Below are positions 33,622-41,192 of a stretch of DNA of 64,000 bases, one piece after another. Under the pieces are notes generated by a model that worked only from the letters and a program-made list of their open reading frames with translations, was not told where the DNA came from and did not search any database. How positions within the stretch are numbered: the stretch's first letter is position 1; each line of letters begins with the position of its first letter. Source of the DNA: Streptomyces sp. Ag109_O5-10 (GTDB taxonomy: Bacteria > Actinomycetota > Actinomycetes > Streptomycetales > Streptomycetaceae); NCBI RefSeq assembly GCF_900105755.1, contig NZ_FNTQ01000001.1, positions 5,394,001 to 5,458,000 of the forward strand, written 5' to 3'. Position numbers and translations under genes: made by a program.

Positions 33622-33906
33622 GTGATGAACATGATGAAAACCGCTGTGGGATGGCATGTCGAGATGGAGTTCCTGGAGGACGACACGCACACACGCGCGG
33701 TGGCCCTGGTACGCCTGCCCGACGGCACCGAGGTACGGGCGCACGGCCACGCGAGCCGGCACGAGTCCGACAACAACCAGCCGAGAGTCGGCGAGGAGAT
33801 CGCGGGCGCCCGCGCCCTGAACGAACTCGCCATGCAGCTGTTGTCCAAGGCGCACGGCGAGATCGACGCCCTGTCGGGGCGGCATTCGCACCCGATCAAC
33901 GTGTGA
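33622..33906 (+). CDS. DUF1876 domain protein (Rv1738-like)
   Basis: 94 residues: MMKTAVGWHVEMEF, HTRAVALVRLPDGTEVRAHGHASRHESD and VGEEIAGARALNELAMQLL give the beta-beta-beta-alpha fold of DUF1876. The mycobacterial member Rv1738 is a dormancy-induced small protein whose structure resembles ribosome hibernation factors; a similar stationary-phase role here is inference. GTG 33622 is favoured by GGAGG with a 7-nt spacer; ATG 33625 directly follows. Confidence 0.82.
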   Translation: MMNMMKTAVGWHVEMEFLEDDTHTRAVALVRLPDGTEVRAHGHASRHESDNNQPRVGEEIAGARALNELAMQLLSKAHGEIDALSGRHSHPINV

Positions 33907-33939
33907 GTGGTGCGCGCGGGCACGCGGTGCGCGCGGTGG

Positions 33940-35100
33940 TTACGACAGCGCCGTGCGCACCGCGCGTACCAGCGCCTGCGCCCGCGGGTCCGCCGTCACG
34001 CTCTTGCGGAAGCCGTTGGTGACGTAGCCGAAGGCGATACCCGACCCGGGGTCCGCGAAGGCGAGCGCGCCACCGCGGCCCGGGTGGCCGAAGGAGCCGG
34101 GGGAGAGCAGCGGGGACGCGCTGCCGTGCAGCATGTAGCCGAGCCCGAAGCGGGTGGCGACGACCAGCACCCGGTCGGGGCCGGCCGACTGCTCGCCGCG
34201 GGCCAGCTCCACGGTCTCCGGCGTGAACAGCCGTCGGCCGCCGTCGACGTCGCCGATCAGGGAGGCGTAGAAGCGGGCCAGGCCGTCGGCGGTGGCGATG
34301 CCGTTGGAGGCGGGCAGGGCGGCCGCGCGGTACGCGGGGTCGTTCTCGTCCGGGAGCGGGTCGATCGCGCCGAACGCCCGGCGGGTCAGCGAGCCGGGGT
34401 CGGCGTACGCCTCGGAGACGGCCCGCTTGGGCCGGGTCCGCAGCGCGCCCGCGCTCTCGGGTGCCGGCACCGGCCCGACGCGCCCCACGCGCGCCTGCTC
34501 CGCCTCCGGCAGCCCGAGCCACAGCCCGGCGCCGAGCGGTCCGGCGATCTCGTCCGCGATCCACTCGCCGACGGTCCGCCCGGTCACCCGCCGCACCAGT
34601 TCGCCGGTCAGCCAGCTGTACGTCTGCGCGTGGTAGCCGTGGTCGGTGCCCGGCTCCCACACCGGCGCCTGCGCCGCCACGGCGGCCGCGCCGAGGTCGG
34701 GGTCGGCGGCCTCCGCGGGCGTGAGCGGCCGGTCCAGCACCGGTACGCCCGCGGAGTGCGCGAGCAGCTGCCGCACCAGCGTCCGCTCCTTGCCGGCCGC
34801 CTTGTACTCCGGCCAGTGGTCGCCCACCGGCGCGTCCAGGTCCAGTTCGCCGCGCTGGTGCAGGAGCAGCAGGACGGCGGCGGCGACGCCCTTGGTCGCC
34901 GAGCGCACGATCTGGGCCGTGCCGTGCTCCCACGGGGTGTCACCGTCGACATCCCTGCTGCCGCCCCACAGGTCGACGACGCGGCGCCCGTCCCGGTACA
35001 CGGCGACCGCGGCGCCCCGGTCCCCGAGCTGCTCGAAATTGGCCGCGAACGCGTCCCTGACCGGCTCGAAGCCCTCCGCCACAGTGCCGTGCACGTCCAC
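33940..35100 (-). CDS. Serine hydrolase, beta-lactamase/EstB family
   Basis: 386 residues. SATKG near residue 67 is the S-x-x-K motif, YHAQTYSW near 160 takes the Y-x-N role, and SFGHPGRGG near 345 the third motif, the pattern of class C-like esterases such as EstB rather than true penicillinases. No signal peptide, so it is cytoplasmic and likely an esterase or peptidase-type enzyme. GTG 35100 has GGAGG at 9 nt. It is the last gene of a minus-strand series following ohr, 105 bp further on. Confidence 0.85.
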   Translation of the reverse strand: MDVHGTVAEGFEPVRDAFAANFEQLGDRGAAVAVYRDGRRVVDLWGGSRDVDGDTPWEHGTAQIVRSATKGVAAAVLLLLHQRGELDLDAPVGDHWPEYKAAGKERTLVRQLLAHSAGVPVLDRPLTPAEAADPDLGAAAVAAQAPVWEPGTDHGYHAQTYSWLTGELVRRVTGRTVGEWIADEIAGPLGAGLWLGLPEAEQARVGRVGPVPAPESAGALRTRPKRAVSEAYADPGSLTRRAFGAIDPLPDENDPAYRAAALPASNGIATADGLARFYASLIGDVDGGRRLFTPETVELARGEQSAGPDRVLVVATRFGLGYMLHGSASPLLSPGSFGHPGRGGALAFADPGSGIAFGYVTNGFRKSVTADPRAQALVRAVRTALS

Positions 35101-35205
35101 GTCCGGATCCCTCCGCCTGCCCTCTTGCCGGTGACAGTGAGGGAAACAGGGCCGTGCGGCCCCGGATTCCTCGGTACGAACGTGGTGTGCGGCACGTGCC
35201 CGGGG

Positions 35206-35652
35206 TCAGCCGAGCACGATGGTCACCTCGATGTTCCCGCGCGTGGCGTTCGAGTACGGGCACACCTCGTGGGCGGCGTCCACCAGCTTCGCCGCGATGT
35301 CCGCGTCCAGCACCGGGAGCGAGACGCTGAGGGCGACGGCGAGGCCGTAGCCGCGCAGCTTGTTGGGGCCGATGCCGACCTTCGCGGCGACCGTGGAGCC
35401 GGTCAGGTCGTAGCCCGCGCGGTTGCCGACGAGGATCAGCGCGTTGTGGAAGCAGGCGCTGTAGCCCGCCGCGAACAGCTGCTCCGGGTTGGTGCCGTTG
35501 CCGTCCCCGCCCAGCTCCGGCGGCATTGCGACCTTGAGGTCGATCTGACCGTCCTGGCTGCTGACATACCCGTTCCGGCCGCCGTGCGCGGTGGCCTCTG
35601 CGACATACATGATCTTCGTCGGACGAGAGTCGACGGTGGCGCCTTCGATCAC
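35206..35652 (-). CDS. ohr: Organic hydroperoxide resistance protein Ohr (OsmC family)
   Basis: 148 residues. Both redox cysteines are present: SACFHNALILV (Cys67) and HEVCPYSNATRGNIEV (near residue 130), with NPEQLFAAGYSACF as the family signature and the Arg/Glu partner region GTNPEQ. Ohr reduces organic peroxides with lipoylated partners. GTG 35652 has GGGAGG at 7 nt; the open frame upstream of it is not Ohr-like. OhrR is encoded directly upstream on the same strand and should control it. Confidence 0.93.
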   Translation of the reverse strand: MIEGATVDSRPTKIMYVAEATAHGGRNGYVSSQDGQIDLKVAMPPELGGDGNGTNPEQLFAAGYSACFHNALILVGNRAGYDLTGSTVAAKVGIGPNKLRGYGLAVALSVSLPVLDADIAAKLVDAAHEVCPYSNATRGNIEVTIVLG

Positions 35653-35698
35653 GGCGGGACCTCCCCCAGGGCGGAAACAGTGGTGGGCAACACAGGAG

Positions 35699-35710
35699 TG
35701 TGCAAGCACA
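35699..35710. promoter_or_regulatory. OhrR operator candidate
   Basis: TGTGC AA GCACA inverted repeat, about 47 bp upstream of the ohr start in the ohrR-ohr gap, followed by a further GTGCAC. Confidence 0.4.
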
Positions 35711-35833
35711 TCGTGCACAAGGTACCGACCGGTAGGAACCCCTGTGGCCACCAGGGGGTGAAAACCGTGGGTAACGGCTCTCGGCTGTCGCGGCCGCACG
35801 GCCATCGGGTCACGACGGCCGAAAGGCACCCGG

Positions 35834-36307
35834 CTACGACGGCCGCGAGGCCGCCCGGCCCGCCCGTTCCGCCAGGTCCCGCAGCTCCTCGCGCAGCCGG
35901 GCCACGTCGGACCCGTCGAGCCCCGTCGTCGTGAGCAGGGCGCCCGGGATGCGCGCCGCGCGCTCCCGCAGTTCCTCCGCGCGCCCGGTGCATCCGACGA
36001 GCACCGAGCGCTCGTCCTGCTCCGAGCGCTCCCTGCGTACCAGGCCCGCCCCCTCCAGCCGCTTCAGCAGCGGCGACACCGTGCCGTAGTCGAGCCGGAG
36101 CGCCTCCGCCAGCTCCTTCACCGTGGTCTCGCCCCGCTCCCACAGGACGAGCAGCACGAGGTACTGCGGGTAGGTGAGCCCGAGTTCGTCGAGGAGCGGC
36201 CGGTAGGCGGCGGTCACGGCGCGCTGTGCCGCGTACAGCGCGAAGCACAGCTGGTCGTCCAGCCGCGGCGGCCCCGCGGGGGTCCCGGCGTCCTCTTGAT
36301 GCGTCAC
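35834..36307 (-). CDS. ohrR: MarR family peroxide-sensing regulator OhrR
   Basis: 157 residues. The N-terminal reactive cysteine lies at Cys21 in LDDQLCFALYAAQRA, the exact OhrR context. The winged helix reads YPQYLVLLVLWERGETTVKELAEALRLDYGTVSPLLKRLE with a wing at RRERSEQDERSVLV. Peroxide oxidation of the Cys releases DNA and induces ohr. GTG 36307 starts only 10 bp after the transporter ATPase gene, but GACAAT lies 6 nt before the start, so it may have its own leaderless promoter inside the 3' end of that gene. Confidence 0.92.
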   Translation of the reverse strand: MTHQEDAGTPAGPPRLDDQLCFALYAAQRAVTAAYRPLLDELGLTYPQYLVLLVLWERGETTVKELAEALRLDYGTVSPLLKRLEGAGLVRRERSEQDERSVLVGCTGRAEELRERAARIPGALLTTTGLDGSDVARLREELRDLAERAGRAASRPS

Positions 36308-36317
36308 GCGCCCATTG

Positions 36318-37061
36318 TCACGGACGCGGGACGAACCCGAAGGGAAGTTCGAGACGGTGGGCGCGCATCAGGGCCTCGTCGGCGAGGAGGTCGGCGGTGG
36401 GCCCGTCGGCGGCGATCGTGCCGTTGCTGAGCACCAGGGAGCGCGGGCACAGCTCCAGGGCGTACGGCAGGTCGTGGGTGACCATCAGGACCGTCACGTC
36501 CAGGGCGCGCAGGACGTCGGCGAGTTCGCGCCGGGAGGCCGGGTCGAGGTTGGAGGAGGGCTCGTCCAGGACGAGGATCTCCGGCTCCATGGCGAGGACG
36601 GTCGCCACCGCCACCCGGCGGCGCTGCCCGAAGGACAGGTGGTGCGGCGGGCGTTCGGCGAAGCCGGCCATGCCGACCTGTTCCAGGGCGGCACGCACGC
36701 GTGCCTCCAGCGCCGCGCCCTTCAGTCCGGCCGCCGCCGGTCCGAACGCCACGTCCTCGCGGACCGTCGGCATGAACAGCTGGTCGTCCGGGTCCTGGAA
36801 GACGATGCCGACCCGCCGTCTGATCTCCGCCATGTGCCGCTTGCCGACGGGCAGTCCGGCCACCGTCACCGTGCCGGCGCCGCCGTCCAGGATGCCGTTG
36901 AGGTGCAGCACCAGGGTGGTCTTCCCGGCGCCGTTCGGTCCGAGCAGCGCGACCCGTTCACCGCGCGCGATCGAGAAGTCCACGCCGAACAGGGCCTGGT
37001 GCCCGTCGGGGTAGGCGTAGGCGAGGCCGGAGACCTCCAGGGAAGCCGGAGCAGGGGTCAC
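36318..37061 (-). CDS. cbiO: Nickel/cobalt ECF transporter ATPase (CbiO/NikO)
   Basis: 247 residues. Walker A GPNGAGKTTLVLHLNG near residue 40, Q-loop VFQDPDDQLF, signature LSFGQRRRVAVATVLA, Walker B ILVLDEPSSNLDP and switch VTHDLPYALE are in order, the pattern of energy-coupling-factor ATPases. It drives Ni2+ or Co2+ uptake with CbiQ and CbiMN. GTG 37061 overlaps the cbiQ stop (GTGA); an ATG at 37070 is an alternative. Confidence 0.92.
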   Translation of the reverse strand: MTPAPASLEVSGLAYAYPDGHQALFGVDFSIARGERVALLGPNGAGKTTLVLHLNGILDGGAGTVTVAGLPVGKRHMAEIRRRVGIVFQDPDDQLFMPTVREDVAFGPAAAGLKGAALEARVRAALEQVGMAGFAERPPHHLSFGQRRRVAVATVLAMEPEILVLDEPSSNLDPASRRELADVLRALDVTVLMVTHDLPYALELCPRSLVLSNGTIAADGPTADLLADEALMRAHRLELPFGFVPRP

Positions 37062-37819
37062 AGGGCCCATCCCAACAGGCAGACGACGAGAGCGGACAGC
37101 GGCAGCGCGAGGGCGTACGACCACTCGGCCCGGGAGGCGGTCACCTCGTCGACGACCGGCATCGAACCGGCGTACCCCCGGCTCACCATGGCGAGGTGGA
37201 CGCGTTCCCCGCGTTCGTAGGAGCGGATGAACAGCGCGCCCGCGGACTTCGCGAGCACGCCCCAGTGGCGCACGCCCCGCGCCTCGAAGCCGCGCGAGCG
37301 GCGGGCGATCCGCATCCGGCGCATCTCGTCGGTGATGACGTCGCCGTAGCGGATCATGAAGGAGGCGATCTGGACCAGCAGGGGCGGCAGCTTCAGCCGC
37401 TCCAGGCCGAGGAGCAGATCGCGCAGCTCCGTGGTGGCCGCGAGGAGGACGGAGGCCGCGACGCCCAGCGTGCCTTTGACCAGAACGTTCCAGGCGCCCC
37501 AGAGGCCGTTCACGCTGAGCGAGAGGCCCAGCACGTCGGTCCGTCCGCCCTCCGCGACGAACGGCATCAGCACCGCGAAGGCCACGAACGGCACCTCGAT
37601 CAGCAGCCGCCTCAGCAGGAAACCGGCGGGCACGCGCGCGTGCCGCGCGACGACCGCGAGCAGCACGGCGTACAGCGCGAACGCCCACATCGCCGTGCGC
37701 GGGGTCGAGACCACGACGACCACGAAGGCGACGGCGGCGGCGAGCTTGGTGTGCGGCGGCAGCACGTGCACGCGTGAGTGCGCGTGCCGGTAGAGCCGGT
37801 GCGCGTGCCCTGCACCCAC
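37058..37819 (-). CDS. cbiQ: ECF transporter transmembrane protein CbiQ
   Basis: 253 residues with about five helices. The coupling helices carry RMRIARRSRGFEARG and the family-typical MVSRGYAGSMP, which bind the ATPase. N-terminus HTKLAAAVAFVVVVVSTPR is usual for CbiQ. It is the T component of the Ni/Co transporter. GTG start; a single base separates it from the cbiM stop, and it overlaps cbiO, so the three genes form one unit. Confidence 0.92.
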   Translation of the reverse strand: MGAGHAHRLYRHAHSRVHVLPPHTKLAAAVAFVVVVVSTPRTAMWAFALYAVLLAVVARHARVPAGFLLRRLLIEVPFVAFAVLMPFVAEGGRTDVLGLSLSVNGLWGAWNVLVKGTLGVAASVLLAATTELRDLLLGLERLKLPPLLVQIASFMIRYGDVITDEMRRMRIARRSRGFEARGVRHWGVLAKSAGALFIRSYERGERVHLAMVSRGYAGSMPVVDEVTASRAEWSYALALPLSALVVCLLGWAL

Positions 37820-37820
37820 C

Positions 37821-38855
37821 TCAGCGCACCTCCGAAGGCGTGCCGGTACGGCGCCTGCGCACCGCCCAGAACACCGCGCTGCCCGCGACCACGGTCGTAC
37901 CGACCCCGATCACGCCCGCGAGGCCGCCGGAGAGCCGGGCGTCGGAGACGTCCTCGACGCCGTAGTCGGCGAGCGGGGAGCCGGCCGAGGCGTGCTCCCT
38001 GGTCTTGGAGTCGATGCCGTGGTCGTGGGCGACCTTCTCCAGGCCGTCGGGGCTGGCGGAGGCGTAGTAGCTGACGAACCCGCCGAGCACCAGGGAGGCC
38101 GCCAGGCCGCTGATCCACAGCCCGCGGCGGGAGGTGCGCGCCGCCGCGGGCGCGGTCGGCTCCGGCGCGTCCACCAGCTCGCCGTGCACGCGCAACTTCA
38201 GCCCCTGCCGCAGGCCGCGCGCTCCGTACACCAGGTCGGGACGTACGGCGATCACCGCGCCCACCGTGAGTGCGGTGATCGCGGCCTCGCCGACGCCGAT
38301 GAGGACGTGCACGCCGATCATCGCGCCGGCCACCTTGCCGATGGCGACGTCGGTGGTGCCGCCGACCGCGTAGAGCAGGGTGAAGGCGCCGGCCGCGGCG
38401 GGTACGGAGAGCAGGGCGGCGACGAAGGCGGCGCCGGTCACCGAGCGCCGGCCGCGGGGGAGGGCCTTCACCAGGCCGCGGAAGACGGCGTACGCGACCA
38501 CGGTGGTCACGACCGCCATGTCGGTGATGTTGACGCCGAGCGCGGTCAGCCCGCCGTCCGCGAACAGGATGCCCTGCATGAGGAGGACCACGGACACGCA
38601 CAGGACACCCGTGCATGGGCCGACGAGTATCGCGGCGAGCGCCCCGCCCAGCAGATGGCCGCTCGTTCCGGCCGCCACGGGGAAGTTGAGCATCTGTACG
38701 GCGAAGATGAACGCCGCCACCAGGCCGGCCAGCGGCGCGGTGCGCTCGTCGAGTTCACGGCGGGCCCCGCGCAGGCTGACCGCCAGGGCGCCGGCCGCGG
38801 TCACGGCGGTGGCCGCGGAGGTGGGGGCGTCGATGAATCCGTCAGGTACGTGCAC
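37821..38855 (-). CDS. cbiM: Fused CbiM-CbiN nickel/cobalt substrate-binding component
   Basis: 344 residues. The N-terminal MHVPDGFIDAP is the metal-binding motif of CbiM/NikM, where the amino group and His2 coordinate the ion. Seven helices follow to about residue 215, with LNFPVAAGTSGHLLGG supplying further His ligands. Residues about 240-344 form a CbiN-like part with two helices flanking an outside loop (YASASPDGLEKVAHDHGI, then SPLADYGVEDV). The fusion matches NikMN. A Nur-box-like dyad covers the promoter, favouring nickel as substrate. GTG start follows TAAAAT at 6 nt, so the mRNA is probably leaderless and no cobalamin riboswitch fits. Confidence 0.92.
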   Translation of the reverse strand: MHVPDGFIDAPTSAATAVTAAGALAVSLRGARRELDERTAPLAGLVAAFIFAVQMLNFPVAAGTSGHLLGGALAAILVGPCTGVLCVSVVLLMQGILFADGGLTALGVNITDMAVVTTVVAYAVFRGLVKALPRGRRSVTGAAFVAALLSVPAAAGAFTLLYAVGGTTDVAIGKVAGAMIGVHVLIGVGEAAITALTVGAVIAVRPDLVYGARGLRQGLKLRVHGELVDAPEPTAPAAARTSRRGLWISGLAASLVLGGFVSYYASASPDGLEKVAHDHGIDSKTREHASAGSPLADYGVEDVSDARLSGGLAGVIGVGTTVVAGSAVFWAVRRRRTGTPSEVR

Positions 38856-38861
38856 GGTCCG

Positions 38862-38867
38862 ATTTTA
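38862..38867 (-). promoter_or_regulatory. -10 box for leaderless cbiM transcript
   Basis: TAAAAT on the minus strand, 6 nt before GTG 38855. Confidence 0.6.
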
Positions 38868-38875
38868 GGGTCCTA

Positions 38876-38892
38876 TTGCGAAGCTTTTGCAA
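38876..38892. promoter_or_regulatory. Nur-box-like operator of the Ni/Co transporter
   Basis: TTGCGA-AGCTT-TTGCAA, a 6-5-6 dyad with one mismatch, matching the Nur consensus tTGCaa-N5-ttGCAA as I remember it. It covers the -35 and spacer of the cbiM promoter, so Ni-bound Nur would block transcription. Confidence 0.65.
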
Positions 38893-39031
38893 GAGAGAGA
38901 AGGTCGTCACATGCGGAGTCGACGGCGGCGGGCGGCGACCTCCGCAAGCGCATCACGGAAAATGTGCGACATTGGATAACGAAGCGGATGCACAGCTTTC
39001 GCACAGGTCACGGAGCGTAAAGGGCAGTCCG

Positions 39032-39379
39032 ATGTCTGTAGTCGAACAGTATGCGCGAGCCCACATCGTCACGGACGAAGACGCGCGAGACGATCCGGGC
39101 GCGGTGCCCGTCGTCCTGCGCTACGACCCCGACGCCGATCCGAGGACGGTACACATCGGTCTGCCCGGCACGGACGAGTGGACGTTCTCGCGCTCGCTGC
39201 TGGAACAGGGCCTCAGGGCCCCGGCGGAGAGCGGCGACGTACGGGTCTGGCCGCTGGGGCGGGTCCAGGCCGTGGTGGAGTTCCACTCCGACCACGGCAC
39301 GTCGGTGGTGCAGTTCGAGTCGAAGGCGCTGCTGCGCTTCCTCAGGCGCACCTACATGGCGACCCCGGTGGCCGGCTGA
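39032..39379 (+). CDS. ssgE: SsgA-like sporulation/cell division protein SsgE
   Basis: 115 residues. SALP features: AVPVVLRYDPDADPRTVHI, TDEWTFSRSLLEQGLRAP, GDVRVWPLGR and ESKALLRFLRRTY. SsgA-like proteins are Streptomyces-specific and guide septum formation and spore separation. The start MSVVEQYARAHIVTD and the position next to two penicillin-binding protein genes and pmt match my memory of SsgE in S. coelicolor, so I assign ssgE with moderate certainty. ATG 39032 has AAGGG 7-8 nt upstream. It converges on the first penicillin-binding protein. Confidence 0.8.
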   Translation: MSVVEQYARAHIVTDEDARDDPGAVPVVLRYDPDADPRTVHIGLPGTDEWTFSRSLLEQGLRAPAESGDVRVWPLGRVQAVVEFHSDHGTSVVQFESKALLRFLRRTYMATPVAG

Positions 39380-39419
39380 CCGATGCCGTCGGGGCGATCA
39401 GCCGGTGCCGTCGGGGCGC

Positions 39420-41090
39420 TCAGAGGGACGCGCCCAGCTTCAGCAGTGCCGCGACGATCGGCCCCGCCGTGTCGCCGCCGTGGCCGCCCGCCTGGACCAC
39501 GCCCGCGGCGGCGAAGTCGCCGCAGTAGGCGGTGAACCAGCCGTTCGGCTTCTTCTGGCCGTCCACCTCCGCCGAGCCCGTCTTGGCGCCGCAGCTCGAA
39601 CTCAGGCCCGACATCGCCTTGGCCGCCGTGCCGTAGCCCGCCGTGTACTGCATGACCTCCTTCAGCTGCGCCTGCGTCTTCGAGGACATGGTGCGCGAGG
39701 CCTTGGCGAGCGTCCGTTGGTCGACGCTCGGGTCGACCAGGTACGGCTGGTGGAAGGAGCCGGTGTCCACCGTGGCCGAGACCGAAGCCATGTTCAGCGG
39801 GTTCATGCGCACCCCGCCCTGCCCGATCAGCGAGGCGCCCATCTGCGCGCCGCTCTGCACCGGCACGGAGCCGTCGAAGGTCGGGACGCCGATCGCCCAG
39901 TTGTTCATGCCGAGGCCGTAGACCTGCTGCGCCTCCGTCGTCAGGTCGCCGTTGGAGAGCTTGGGCGCGAAATCGATGAAGGCGTTGTTGCAGGAGGCGC
40001 CGAAGCTCAGCTTGAACGTGCCCTGCTTGATCTCGGAGTCGTCGTCGTTGTGGAACGTCCACCCGGCGAGCTTGTACGTCTTCGGGCAGGGGTGCGAGGC
40101 GTCGGGGGTGATCAGCCCCTTCTCGAACAGCATGGTCGACGTGACGATCTTCATCGTGGAGCCGGGCGCCAGGGAGCCCTGCAAGGCGACGTCGAATCCG
40201 TGGCTGGAGTTGGCGACGGCCAGGACCTCGCCGGTCGACGGGCGCATCATCACGACCGAGGCGTTCTTCTGCGTGGTGACCTGCCTCTCGGCGGCCGCCT
40301 GGAGGGTCGGGCTGAGCGTGGTCCTCACGGTGCCCGGTGTGCCCTTGCTGAACTCCAGGAGCGTCTTGTCGGACAGCTTCGCCTTCTCGGACGCCGCGCC
40401 GCGCACCACGCGCAGTTCGACGCCCGCCTTGCCGCCGGCCTTCTTGCCGAACTTCTCCCGCAGCCCGTCGAGCACCGAGCCCAGTGACGGGTACTTGGCG
40501 GTGGTGATCTCCCCGCCGTCCCGGTCCAGCGCCTTGATCGGCGGGGTGCCGGACTCGCCGGTGACCAGGGTGTCGCCGTCCGCGAGGTCCGGGTGGACGA
40601 CCGCGGCGTGCCAGTTCACCACCGGTTTGCCGTCACTGGTCCGCCGGATCACGGTGAACGCGGAGTCGTACGACAGCGGCTTGCTGACGCCCTTGTACGA
40701 CACCGTCGCCTTCACGGAGAACGGGACCTTGGCGCCGGTACGGGTGCCCTCGGTGAGGGTGACGCCCGTGACGTGGGCGTCCTTGGCGTAGCCGGTGAGG
40801 AGTTTGACGCACGCCTTGCTGTCGTCGGTGACGGCGGCGGCCTGCGTGACCTTGCCCTGCTGCCAGGACGACAGGAAGGTGCGCGCCGTCGTCTGCACCT
40901 CGGTGGCCGAGAGCGGGCCGGTCTTGACGGCCTTGTGGTCGGCCGTCCTCGCCGTCGACGCGTCGGCGGACCCGCCGTCGTAGAGCGCGTAGAGGCCGAA
41001 GCCCACGCCGCCGACGACGACGGCGATCACCCCGCCGATGACGGCGGGTCTGTGCTTCCGTCGCTCGGCGACGCGCCTTCTCTTGCCCAC
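39420..41090 (-). CDS. Penicillin-binding protein with MecA_N-like domain (paralogue A)
   Basis: 556 residues. Basic N-terminus and one membrane helix (about 17-38), then an NTF2-like MecA_N domain (about 55-175), a dimerisation linker (PPIKALDRDGGEI) and a transpeptidase domain with PGSTMK near residue 310 (S-x-x-K), SCN near 367 and AKTGSAEVDGQ near 502. All three catalytic motifs are intact. It is a class B-type transpeptidase of the actinomycete group related to PBP2a-like proteins, likely acting in spore-wall or hyphal peptidoglycan. SD GGAGGAA precedes the GTG. A close paralogue lies 102 bp upstream on the same strand. Confidence 0.9.
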   Translation of the reverse strand: MGKRRRVAERRKHRPAVIGGVIAVVVGGVGFGLYALYDGGSADASTARTADHKAVKTGPLSATEVQTTARTFLSSWQQGKVTQAAAVTDDSKACVKLLTGYAKDAHVTGVTLTEGTRTGAKVPFSVKATVSYKGVSKPLSYDSAFTVIRRTSDGKPVVNWHAAVVHPDLADGDTLVTGESGTPPIKALDRDGGEITTAKYPSLGSVLDGLREKFGKKAGGKAGVELRVVRGAASEKAKLSDKTLLEFSKGTPGTVRTTLSPTLQAAAERQVTTQKNASVVMMRPSTGEVLAVANSSHGFDVALQGSLAPGSTMKIVTSTMLFEKGLITPDASHPCPKTYKLAGWTFHNDDDSEIKQGTFKLSFGASCNNAFIDFAPKLSNGDLTTEAQQVYGLGMNNWAIGVPTFDGSVPVQSGAQMGASLIGQGGVRMNPLNMASVSATVDTGSFHQPYLVDPSVDQRTLAKASRTMSSKTQAQLKEVMQYTAGYGTAAKAMSGLSSSCGAKTGSAEVDGQKKPNGWFTAYCGDFAAAGVVQAGGHGGDTAGPIVAALLKLGASL

Positions 41091-41192
41091 TGGTCAGTTC
41101 CTCCGCGCATTCCCCAGGGTCCCCGCCGCCCCGTAGCCCTCACGCTCCCCAACGACGGCACCAGCCTAGAGTCCCGGCCTGTGGGAGTGACG

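Noticed and set aside
38856..39031. Cobalamin riboswitch upstream of the Ni/Co transporter
   Set aside because: The -10 box lies 6 nt from the start, leaving no room for a riboswitch leader, and no B12-box sequence is visible.
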